Part shown: in pieces, positions 33,514-45,400 of the stretch
How the letters are laid out: every line of letters begins with the position of its first letter
Numbering within the stretch: the stretch's first letter is position 1
Source of the DNA: Apiotrichum sp. Y4204
Lineage: Eukaryota > Basidiomycota > Tremellomycetes > Trichosporonales > Trichosporonaceae
Assembly (NCBI GenBank): GCA_025531455.1
Contig: JAMYHL010000055.1
Coordinates: 62,001-126,000 of the forward strand
DNA: 64,000 nucleotides
Direction: 5' to 3'
Position numbers and translations under genes: made by a program
The notes under the pieces: generated by a model
The model's input: only the letters and a program-made list of their open reading frames with translations
What the model was told of the DNA's origin: nothing
The model's database searches: none

Positions 33514-35864
33514 CATGCAGTGGTGTATCTGGGTACGGGGCTGCGGCTCAGGCGAGGTGAGCGCACGGGTAAAGGTAGCTGGCGGGCAGCAATGACCAGA
33601 CGGCCTCGGCACGCGATGAGCGCAATGAGCAACGCGGAAAGCAAGGCTGGTCGTAGGGCCGAGCTACGCACATGCAGCATGCAGAGCCCACGACGCCATC
33701 GCGTGAACGATTCAACGCCGAGCTCTGAGGTCCAGCTCGGAACTCCAAACTGAGCGGGGCTCGCATCTCATATAAAGACTAACAAACCTCCCTGACCCAC
33801 CCCGTTTGACACATGCAACAAGGAGCTACAGCTCAAAACTTCGTCTGATGCGTCTCAGATCCTTCACGACTGTCACCGAACCTGAATCTGGTAGTGATTG
33901 GGTATGCGAACCTCCACTCTATCGGACTTCACGACGAAGCACCGAGCCGATGGCCCGATGCACCGAAGCGCCAAAGCGCGTCCACTGTATGGGTCGTGGA
34001 CACCTGTGCGAATGGCTGTCATACTGTATGTTCTCACTGGCCGGCTCGCTCTTTCTCTCCGGCTGTCCCCTGTTTTCTGGGTCCTGCACTTTGTCTTCTG
34101 TCTCCTGTCTCCTGCCCTGATCAGGAAGTTGGGGAGGGATGAAACGCTGCCATGAAATGCGCTAGTGGCTAGCTGGTGAATAGAAACTATCGGAATGGCA
34201 GAGGCGAACGGCGGGTAAGGTCTTTTCCTAATTCCTTGGCGTGTAGGCTCGAAATAGCATTACTAGCGGTGAGCTGCCTGCCATCTGTGGGAGAGTTATT
34301 CGATGTCAAAGTCGCGACGCGACGCGTAGAGGGTGTTGAGCGTGTCGCGACGGGGTGCAGTACGGCTAGCCGTTCATGCATTCACAGGATCACAGGTTAC
34401 AGGATCACAGTACCACTGGCCACCACGATGCGGCCACGATGCAACAGTGCAATAGCTAACAGGTTAACAGGAACCACACGCGATGTAGGCAATGCAAATG
34501 CAACGGACGCAGTAAATCTGCTAAACTGATAAATGGCGGGAGTATTTGGCCCTCCTTCCCCCCTTCACACAGGGGTCTGGTCCAGGGCATCAAGGGTCGC
34601 GCTCAGGGTCGGAAGCATACCATATGGGGCACCCACAGTGGATGATCGAGTAGTGATGATTTCCTAATAGGCTCAAGGGCAAGAAAATCTGAATAATTCG
34701 ATTTCTTTACAGTCTGCTTTGTTTTATTAGCTTGGATTTGGAGCCCAGATCAAATCGATTAGCCCCTCCAACACCCAGTACGCCACCCAGGCCATCCAAA
34801 AGGTACCCATGCTCGGCCCACCTGTCACTCGGCGCAGCAGCAACGCAGTAGCGCAGTATGTTGGTCACGCATTTTCATCCTTCTCACGACGCGCAGCAAG
34901 AGAGGATAGAGGGGGAAGCCTGAGTAGTCACCACCAGCGTAGACTTCGGCGACGGAGCAAGCCGGCTTCATGCGCGTCCTCTGTTCCCCGCACTACACTA
35001 CTGTGCTCGTTGTGCTCTCACTCCCCCCACACTGTCTGTCCTACTAGCGTGCGTCCAGCCAGCCAGCCTGCTGCATGCATATTCTTTTCAACCCCCCCCC
35101 TCCCCCCAGTCTCACCCGCTGCGCCCTTTTTCTCCTTTTGCCTTCCCTCTCCCCTCCCTCCCCCCCGTTCGCCCCCTTCCTTTCCCTTCCCTCCCCTGGC
35201 AACCACTGTCCTCGCCTTCCTTTGCCTTCCCTCTCCTTCCCCACCGTAGCATCGTGTCTTCCCCCTCCTCCCCCCCCCCCCACCTGACTGGACCAGCCGC
35301 AGCCAAGTCCCTTTTGTGACACCACCACCCACCACACGGGCCACACCCGGCACCCCGTCCCGTCCATCCACCACTTCGCGACCACAAACCGCACCAGGCC
35401 AGTGCAGCGACAACCTCCTGCTCGCCATCCATCTCCCTCTCATCACCACCCATCTCCCTCCACTCCCCATCAACACACACACACACGCTCTCACACGTGT
35501 CTTCCCTCACCGCCCCCTCTTCCGCCCCTCCGCCTCCCCCGCCACCAGCCCCCGCCTCATCCATTCACCTCTCACGACAGCGTGCATCTCATCTCCACCG
35601 ACCAACCGCACACACTTCTCCACCACCGCCTTCCCTCACCCCGTCTCCGCCCCACGTATCGTGTTTGTCACGGTCCATCCAAATCCCGGGAAACTGCCAA
35701 CACGCGCTGGTTCCACTCTCCTGTGTGTTGCCCGCACGCATCCATCCACCCCGGATTGTGTCTCGCGTCGCCATCTCCATCTCTCCACGCGTCGCCTCTC
35801 AGCACCGCGATACTAATCTCGACCCACCTTTTATCCACCCATACGTTCACCTTCCCCGCACACC
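33514..35864. other. Intergenic DNA and long CT-rich leader of the Pal1-family gene
   Basis: From 33,514 to about 34,800 I see nothing coding. From about 35,080 to 35,860 the plus strand is heavily C/T-rich, with CCCCCCCC runs at 35090-35105 and 35268-35281. Open frames in it are glycine-rich on the minus strand and proline-rich on the plus strand because of this bias. It most likely contains the promoter and 5' leader of the next gene. Confidence 0.5.
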
Positions 35865-38752
35865 ATGGCGCGGCCCGACGTGAACCAGGACCTCGCGAAC
35901 GCGGTCCGCGACGTCGTCCACATCAACAAGAACGGCACGTCCCAGCCCGTGCCGTCCAGCACGCACAACGACGAGATTCAGCGCTCGCGCAAGCCGCGCG
36001 TCGAGAACCCCTTTGACGAGGCGAACAGCAGGGTTGACGGCAAGCAGTGAGTATAGAGTATCGGGGCGCGAAAGAAATGGCGTGGAGAGCGCCCAGCTGC
36101 CTCTACATGTCGCGTTCGAGCCTGGTCCGAGGGAAGTCGAGTGTTGTATGTCGCGTTCTACGTCGCGGTCTGCTCCACAGCCCTCTCCGTCCCAGCACTC
36201 CGCAGGCAACGCTCCACGATCTGTCACCAGATTGTCATTTGTGCGCCCTGCATCATGCGCGTTGTGCCATGCCGTCACGAGCATCTGCGGAGATTGAAAC
36301 TCCACGATCCTGGAACGTGCAATGTGCTCTCCATTCCCGACACTGGTGTTGGAGGTAGACAGGTCTTCATGCTCCGGAACGGCAACAGACCGCAGAATGC
36401 AGTTGTCATGACCCGAATCCAGCCCCTTGTCATCTACTTGGCCAGAATGGTGGCGCCGGCAGCCCCCAACCGGGGTTGCAACAGGGAGAAACAGGCCCCA
36501 AGCGCAGAGCACGGTCGCCCCAGGCTTATGGCGACTGTTGCCATCGTCGCGCTGGGTCTTGCCATCGCCACTGGACCCTGCTGGCAGTACTGTCTCCTGC
36601 TCGAGTACTTGTGCCCCAGACAACCACAACCCCCGCTTCTTCTTCCCTTGTTACTTTCCTTCCCTTCTATCCAGCTTCTGCTTCCCCACATGCTGACACT
36701 ACCCTCTCCGCAATGAATGTCCGCCACTACCGAATCCGCAGCGCTCCCCCTAACCTCCTCACTGTAGATGAGGGCAAGACGTCTACCCGCCGCCCGTCAG
36801 ACAGTCGCGAGTCCAAGGACAAGGCCCGTCGCGAGCGCCGCGAGCGCCGGCAACTCGCGCAGGGCCAGACAAAGGAGTCGACCGACAAGCTGGGCAGCCG
36901 CCACGCCGATGTGATTGACACCTGGGACCCCACCGGTCTTGGCAGTGCTAGTGAGTGCATCAGAGATCAGAGAGCCTCTGTGTGACACGTTTGCTGACAT
37001 TCCCAGTGTGGCACCAGTGAGCCTTCCTGCGTCCTTGAGCCTTGTTATTTACCTCTAACCCCAGCTCCGGCCCATATGATGCCGCCGCGCCGTCACGCAA
37101 CCTCAACAGCACCAAGGCGCCCATGCAGGCATTCCGTGCCGGCTCGCCCTCCACGCCTGGTACTGGTACTCGCACGGGCCCCGCTGTCGCCCAATTGGCT
37201 GGCGAAAAGACAGAGGTACGCCGCGGTTCTGCCTCGGCAGCACGCGCCATTGGCTCCCACCGCCGCACGTCCGGCGGCCTCAGTGGGCAGTACTCGACGA
37301 GCATGCCGGCGACTGGAGGCTACTTCCCCGAGGATGCCGCCCTTGAGGAGGACCCCGATGACGAGGAGGCTCACCGGAGGCGTGCACGTGAGGACAAGCA
37401 CCGCGCGCTCCAGGCTGCCTGGGGTATTGACACTCGTAAGTAACCACACAAGAACGCCCAACTTCCGCTAACACGTCAGCCGAACCGTTTGAGGACTTTG
37501 GCTCGTCCCCACGCAATGAGACGATGGACAGTGCGCATCACATGGGCGGTGCCTGTGCTGACCTTGCAGTTCAGGACCACTTTGACTACACCCGCGGTCC
37601 GCGGTCGCCAGGTCTCCGGCTGGGTCTCGGTGGCAAGCCCACGACACCAGACGAGGCCGTCCTCCCGCCGACACCCGACGAGGGCCGGCTGCAGCGCCCC
37701 GGCGGCGGCGTCAAGCGCACCAAGAGCTTGATGCAGAAACTCAAATCCATGGTGCGTCAAAAGTCTGAAGAGCCGAAGCATGAACGGTCCGTGTCCATGT
37801 CCGCCGTCGACGCCAGGCGTCCCATGCCGCCTGTAAGCCCGGGATGGCTCGACGCACCAGTCCTGGAGGAGGCGGAAGAAGAGGTGATGGTGCCAGGTGC
37901 GAGTGCGGAAACTGCCCCAGCTGCAGCACGAAACGGTCACCGCGCGACGGGGTCTCTCGACGCAGCCATGATGGGTGGGCCCAGCGTCGGGTTCCCGCTC
38001 GGCGCCGAACCTCCTCCCCTGCCACCCAAGAAGCCGTAGGAGGAAGAAAGGGGATGGGGTAGAAAAGATACGGGAATGAGGCTGGGCACAACAGGGCTGG
38101 GCACCCACCGTGACATTTGGTACGGCCTCGGCCACGACCAGGACAGATCGGACACGGACACGGACATGACGAGCACGGGCAAAAGCACAGACTACGAGGC
38201 TGGCCCTGGCGGGCTGCCCACGTCGACTTGCAGTGGGCTGACGCCAACCAGCGCGGTGACGGTTCGGACAAGCGTTCCGGATCACCAGGAAAGTACTCTC
38301 CGAGGGGCGAATACCCGCCCATGCCGCCGACCGAGACGTTGCGGCTCGGCACCCGCTCGCCGCGCACTGGCGGCTCGGCGCCTGGATCCGCAGCGGTGTC
38401 GCCGGGCGTAAACGCTGGCCCGAGCTCACCGACAACCATGCCCACCTCGCCGGGTTACATGAATTTCAAGACGACGCCAAAGAAGGACTCGCCGACGGAC
38501 AAGGAGCTGCCAGTCGTGCGGACGCAAGACTACGCCGAGGAGCTCGCGCCCGAGCCGCAGCCTTTCAACGAGGGCGGCATGTTCCGCCGGCCGTCGCTTC
38601 GCCACCCCGTCGGACCCGTCATGCCCGACTTTGACGACCTCGTGCGCCACCGCCGTGGCAGCCAGCCGGGGCACGACGAGCTGCCGCCCACGCAGATGAA
38701 GCGCAAGACGAGCGTCGTCAAGAAGATCAAGGACCGGGTCGTCAAGGCATAG
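35865..38752 (+). CDS. Pal1-family cell morphology protein
   Basis: Pal1 proteins localise to the cell cortex and endocytic sites and support polarised growth in fission yeast. The first exon (MARPDVNQDLANAVRDVVHI to GKQ) carries NPFDEANSRVDG. A 690-base intron (about 36050-36741) follows, and the next exon opens APPNLLTVDEGK with its frame kept. The defining block ADVIDTWDPTGLG...SGPYDAAAPSRN is interrupted by two short introns near 36950-37062. Further on are a charged segment (EEDPDDEEAHRRRAREDKHR), KRTKSLMQKLKSMVRQ and a proline-rich PPLPPKKP. After a last intron the protein ends in PTQMKRKTSVVKKIKDRVVK, echoing the earlier basic helix. The final junction (between about 38036 and 38251) has no clean consensus donor, so the C-terminal exon is tentative. 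Confidence 0.8.
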
Positions 38753-39449
38753 AGCGTGGGACACGGCCGCAGCTCGATGCCGCGCGCGATATACCCCCCC
38801 GTCTCCCCCGCCATACCCCGGCCACAGATATACATACACCGTACACCATAGTGTCCTGTCCGCTTTAGCAGTCTTGTCCTGTCCTGTCCATACCCCGACA
38901 CGCCGCGTTCTAGTATCACACCCCACCCAGTAATTCCCCTCTTTCCCCTGTCCGTTCTCTCCGCTGGCGCAGCCAGCCGTAGTGTAGTGCCCGTGTAGCG
39001 TGATGGAATTCATATTGCGGACCGCGGATCTGCGAGGGGTTGCAATCATGCCGCGAATGGCCGCCGGCGGAACATACTTGATGGGATTTGACGGATCGGA
39101 CCTGCCGATAGCATCCACAACGGCCACAACCCACTCACTGCACGACTGATGTACTCGGAAATGTATCCCCGTCAGATCGTCCCGCTCCACTATCTTTCCA
39201 CGGGCAAGGATTTGGTGCCAGTAGCTACGTGAAATCCAAGTCTGACCGTCCAAAACTGGAGTCAAGGTCCCAACGGTGACAGCAGTTGGATGAGTTAGTT
39301 GATACCAAAAAATAGACAAGCTCCGTTTCAATCTAGTCTGAGCCTTGAAGGTAGCCGTCCAACCCCACCACGCCAGCTCCATCCCCCGCCCCCTCACCCC
39401 CCTTCTCCCGGTCTTGTTCTAGCCCAGATCGCATGCATAACTCTACTAT
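38753..39449. other. Convergent intergenic region
   Basis: It lies between the 3' ends of the Pal1 and GCN1 genes. I see no coding signal and no clear terminator element beyond AT-rich patches. Confidence 0.5.
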
Positions 39450-42400
39450 CTACCGCAGCATCCCCTGCACATCGCCATACGCCGGCAGCTGGCGGAGGAG
39501 CTCGCGCGCCTCGCGGGCCGGGCGCGCAATCGCCGCCACATCGCTCCCGACCGATGCCTGGACTTTACGCACAATGTCCTCGCTCGCGCCGAGCGTCGCA
39601 AATGTGTCGGGGGCGCCGTCCAGGATCGCGAGGATACACACACTTACGAGCGACGCGGGCGGTGTGGGCGCCGCGAGGAACGTGTCCACCACTGGCTGGA
39701 TTGTCTCGGCATCGTGCTTTGCCAATCCGGCGAGAACGCCGCCAACCGCCGTGTTGTACGTCTCGGTGTGTCCGCCCATAAACGCCTCCTCGACCAGCTC
39801 GATAATGGACGTCTTGGCGGCCGCACCAATGTTCTTCCCTGCCGAGGAGCACACCGCCGCAAGGGCGTTGAGCACTGACGGGGCAATGTCCTTTTCTGCG
39901 CTGCGGACGCCGCCGATCAGCTCGGTGATGAGCGGGTCGACACGCGGCTGGTGCTTCATCAACTCGCCGAGACCGGCAGCTGCGCGGTTGCGCACCGAGA
40001 GCGCGGCGGGGTCTGATGCGCTCTTGACAAACGTGCGCGTAAGCTGCGGGTGGAAGGGGCGCACGAGCTGGGGGACCTGCTCGAGGAGCACAGTGAGAGT
40101 GAAGAGGATGGCACCCTTGATCTGCGGCGAGATGGACTGGCCAGAGATGACACGGATAAGGGGACCAGTAAGCTGGATAATGTACGGCTTGATGGCCGTC
40201 TCGGAGGTACGCTGAACGAGGTCGGCGATACCGAGCGCGGCCTGCTCGCGCTGCTCCTGCGTTCCGGAGAGGATACCCGCCAGCAGGATAGGAACAACCG
40301 ACTGGGCTCCCTTCGGGAGCGAGAAACCAGGAACTGTCCGCCCAGGGGCGCCAGTGCCCTCGATGGCACGGCGGAGGGGAACCACCAGATCCTGGAGATC
40401 GTCCTTGTCCACAGTCTTGACAAAGTGGTCGAGCGCTTGCCATGCGGCAGTGACGACCTCCTCGACGGGGTCGTCGAACAGCGACACGAGGATACGCACC
40501 CAGTCAACGCGGTACTCTTCCGTGTCCGCCTCGCTGACCTGGCAGAGCGTGCTAAAGACGTTGCACGCCGTGATGCGGCGCACAGAGTTGACATCCTTCG
40601 CCCAGCCAATGAGCAGCATCTCAAGGAGGTGCACGCCATCCGAGTCCTCGACGGAGGCGCAAAGCGCCTCGATAGCCTCGTTGATCGCCTCCTCGACGTC
40701 CTCGGCGGGCTTCTTCTCCAGCGTGGCGACCAGCGCAGTGAGGAGCGTGTCGATGCGGCGGTTGAGTGCCGAGCCAGCGACGCGCACGAGCGAGCCGATG
40801 GCACGCGCGTTGAACGCCGTGATCGGCTGCTTGGTGAGCTGCGGGAGGAGCGCAGGGAAGACACTGTTGGCGCGGACGTTCATGACCTCGCGCAGCGCCT
40901 GAAGGGCCGTCTCGGAGCTCTCGCCCGGCTCGCGCATCGCCTCGAGCAGGGTTGGGATTGTCTGGTCGATAGCCTTGTTGCCCATGTAGTGCTGCATCGA
41001 GTCGAACGTGCGGGCCGCGGCGGCACGCACGTCGGCCGATGGGTCGACGAGAGCGCCACGGACAGAGGAGATGATGACCTCCTCGTGGTTTTCGATCGCA
41101 TCCTTGGAGGCAGCCTCCATGACGTCTGAAAACGCAAGACACGCGCCCTCCTTGGTGCGGGCGTCGTTCGAGTTGATGGCGTTGCGGAGGATTGGCACAA
41201 TCTCCCCGACGATACGCTCGCCGTTCTTGCGGCACAGCTCGCCGACAGTGCGCGACGCAGTCTGGGGTCAGTGATAATCCGGCGTCTCCACTCACCTGCT
41301 GCTGGTCCATGTGCGTTGAGCCGAGGAGCTCGACGAGGAGCTGCATGAGCACAGGGAGAATCTCGCGCGTGGTGCGCGGCGTGTCTGAAGTGTCAGCAGT
41401 TGAACTCCATTCCTCCGTGGACTTACTCTGAACAAGCGCCTTCCAGATGTGGATCGACGACTGGCGGACGGTGGACACGGCGTCCTGGCGGACGATGTAC
41501 AGCGTCGCAAGGACGCGGTCGCGGCGGTCGGCACCGAGCGCCTCGAGAAGCGCCTTGCGCGCGTTGTCGGCACCGCGGCCGGCGCTCTCGTCCTCCTCGA
41601 GCTCGACCTTGCCGCTGATACCAGTGACGCGGTAGAGGAGCTCGCCGGTAAGCGAGATGGACGACTGGCGGATACGCCACGACGAGTCGAGCATGCCCTT
41701 CTCGAGCTCGGGGAGCAGCAGCTCGATAGCCTTGGAGCTGTAGTTTGCGATGATCATCTTGCCTGCGCGCATGGACGCCTCGCGGACGAATTCCGAGTCG
41801 TCGGCGAGACCATTGAGGATCGGCGGGATGATGCGCGCGAGATGCGGCGCGAAGCGGTGACCAAACGTCGCGGGGAGGTAGATGAGCAGCGAGATAAAGC
41901 CCTCGCGGACGTACGGGCGGGGGCTGGCCGTGCTGGCAATGACATCGGGAAGAAGGCCCTCGAGGCGTTCCATGCCAAGGCCGGAGAGCACCTCCGAGAG
42001 ACCCTGGGCGGCACCCTGGCGGTCGACACCCGAGGTGTCGGAGCGCAGCGTCTGGAGCAGCTGGTTGACAAGGTCAGGGAAGTTGACCTCACCGAGACGC
42101 TCGACAAGAGTACCGAGCGACTTGGCGGCGGTGGCACGCGCCTCGGGAACGGGGTCGACGAGGACCTCATGCACAAGAGGCATGAGCTCGTTGAGGTACG
42201 GGACGAGGTCGCGGACCTCGGTAAGCGACGCCATGTTGCCGACAATTTGGACCGACTTGCGCTTCGTCTCGGACGAGCGTTGGCGGAGGCCGCGGTCGAT
42301 GATGGGCATGACGAGCGCAAGCGACGGCGCGTCGAGGTAGTGCTCGAACGTGGTCTTGAGGAGGGCCGAAAGCGCGCTGTTGATGTTCGCGGTCGGGTCG

Positions 42401-45400
42401 GCAAGCGCCTTCATAAGCTTGCCCTGGATGGCCTTAACCTCGGGGTTGTTGAGGACCTCACCGAAGCCCTTGAGACTCTTGTTTGCAGCCGACTTGACCT
42501 GCGCGTGCGAGTCGTTGATGACGCCCGTGAGGTGCGGGATGATGGTTGGAAGCGAAAGCGAAAGCTGGCGCGGGGCACAGAACGCCATCGAACCGAGGAG
42601 CTCGATTGAACCCTTCTTCGTGCGCCACTGCTTCTCGTCGAGACCGCCGAGAAGCGTAGGGAGGATGAGCTTGACACAGTGACCCGAGATCTTGGACATG
42701 ATGACCTTGGCTGCGTACTGCGTCGCCTCGCGGACGTACGTGTTGGTGTCGCCGAAAAGGGTAAGCATGAGAGGGATAATGGACACAATGTACGGCTCAA
42801 ACACGCGGCCAAGAGTGGCAGTCAGAGTCTCAAACGCAAGACACGCGCCCTCACGGCCCTCGAACGAGCCCTTGTCCTCCGCAGCCTCCGTGAGCTTGTC
42901 CATAAGGTCGTACTCCTTCAGCGAGCGCAAACCACGGCCCTTGACGACGCCGGCGAGACCGTAGGCGGCACCACGGCGGGCGGCATACGACTTGCCAGTG
43001 GTGAGAGTCGAGAAGAGGCGGTCGACAAGATACTCCACCTCGTCATCCATGCCGGACACGAGCGCCGGGAGACAGTCGGCAACAGCAGACTGGACGAGCT
43101 CCGACGGGGTGTTGAGCGCGTCCACCAGACGGTCGACGACCTTGGGGACACGCGCGTCCGAGGTCTCGAGGTGCGCCGCGAGGCGGCCAAAGAGAATAAC
43201 CGTCGCCTCCTTGATGTAGTCGCTGGTCTGCGACGTGGACGCGGCGGCGAGGTGGCTCTCGAACATGGCCATGAGGCCGGAAATATCCTTGCTGCCGTGC
43301 ACTTCGACAATCGCAATCGCGGCGTTGAGCATCGTGCGACGCACCTCCTCGTGCCTGTCGCCGAGGGCCTCGCGCTTGATGAGGAACTCGAGGACGGGGT
43401 TGACGAGCGTGTCGGGAATAAGCGGGGCGAGCTTTTCGAGCGTCGACGCAATCGCGACGCGCGACTCCCACGGGTCAGGCCGGTCGACAGTCTCGGGAAT
43501 GACCATGCCGAAGCGGTCAAACTCGGGCTGCAGGAGTTGCGCCTTGTCGATGTACATGTCCTGGAGGCGGGTGATGGTTGGCTCAATCTGCGACGGGAAC
43601 TGCTCGGCGGCGTCAATCAGCGCGGCGGTAGTGCCGACACGGACAGCCGCGGATGAGTGCGTGAGGTAGCCGGCGAGAGTGTCGAGGTACGTCTCGGGGA
43701 CATCGAGACCGTTGTCCTCCCAGACGTGCTCCGCGAGGGCTGCATTCTGCGCGTCGGCATCGTGGGTAGCAATAAACAGCTCCTCCGAGTAGTTGAGGTC
43801 GGTGATATCCACAGGCTGGAGAGCCTGGAGGACCGAGTTACGGACGTTCGACTCGGCCGAGAGTGTGCCGCTGATGAGGGCGTTGATCTCGTCCAGAGTC
43901 GCGACATCGCGGATGGCGTTGCCGAGATCCGCGAGAGCGGCAGAGCCGTCCTTTGCGAGACGCGCGTTGGTACCGATGATCTGGACAAGGTCGCGGATGG
44001 TCTGGAGACGGGGGTAGTTGTCGTCCTGGAACTCTCCGACGCAAGCGCCCATGATTGCGATCACGAGGGTAAACTGTTCCTGCGCCTGCTCGCTCTGGAT
44101 CGACTCCGTGCCGACGCCGCCGAGGGCGACGATGCGGCTCATGAGCATGCTGACGAGCGTGTAAGATGCCGGGTCGAGGGGCGACGACGCAGCCACAAAG
44201 TTGATCTCGTGGAGGATACGCGTCGTGAGGTCGCAAACCTCCTCACCGCGATAGTCGTCGGGGACGAACGGCGCATTGTAGCTCAGAAGAAGAGAGGCGG
44301 CGGCGAGGCGGCGATACTCGCCAAGACGCTCGGACGCGAGGCTGCTGAGCTTGAGGAACACCTCGAATGCACGGTCGTCAACGAGGAAGGCGCCAGGGCC
44401 GAATACGCTCTTGATAAGGAGGGTGCAGAGAGTTCCGACCTTGTTCTCGACGGCGGTGACGCGCGAGTCGGCGAGGGCAGCGACGAGCTCGAGGCCGCGG
44501 CGGAGATGCGCCTGCACGAGGGTAATGCGCTTGCGAACATCCGCCTCCTTGGCCATCTGCGCGGCAACAAGCGCCTTCTGCTCCTTGGAGAGGTTCTTGG
44601 CGACGGTCGTGGCCTTCTTCTTGGCCAGCTCCTCGCGCACCTCCTGCTCCCACTTTTCGTCCGCATAGTTTTTGCGGTTCTTGTTCTCGACTTCGGGCTT
44701 CTTGGTCGAAAGCACGTCGACGTAGAGCTTATCCTCGGGAGATGCCCAGATACCGCGTTCCTCAAGGCCGATAAAGTCGAGGCTCTCGGGCGAGAGGTCC
44801 TCCTCGGCCTTGGCGAGCACGTCGCTCACAAACTCGACCGGGTCAATGAACGCCAGCGTCGCGATGGAGCGGTACGCAGCCTCGGCGAAGCGCGCATCCT
44901 CGGGAGGAGCGGCGGCGGCCTCCCAGATGTTCGCGAGGATCTCTTTGCGCTTCACGGACACGACGTTGGCTGGGTCGACGCCGAGGTGCTGCACAAGTGT
45001 GATCCACGATACCTGCGACTCCTCGCCCATCTCGGGGTGGTGCGCAATGATAAGAATGTCAGCCGCAATGTCCTCGAGCACCATCTTGTCCGCGCTCTCG
45101 CCGCGGTGGAGGGTCGCCATCAGGAGACGCCCGATCTCACGCGAGCGGGATGGTGCGGCATCGTCGTCTTCTCCAGGTTGGCGCCTGGCGCGGGCGGCGG
45201 CGCGCTGCTCGTCCTGACTGCGGAGCCACGACTTGAGCGCCTCGCGGATGATCTGCGCAGTGAGCTTCGGGAACTGGTTCGCGAGCTCGGTGATGGTCGA
45301 GTACGTGTCGCGGCGGATGGCGGCGTTCTTGGACTCGAAGGCGAGGTGGATAAACACGCGACCGAGGGCAATCCGGACAGCATCATCGTCGAGGCCCTTG

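Noticed and set aside
35847..36629. 260-codon minus frame over Pal1 exon 1 and its first intron
   Set aside because: Part of it is the reverse of a real coding exon and the rest lies in the proposed intron; no protein features.
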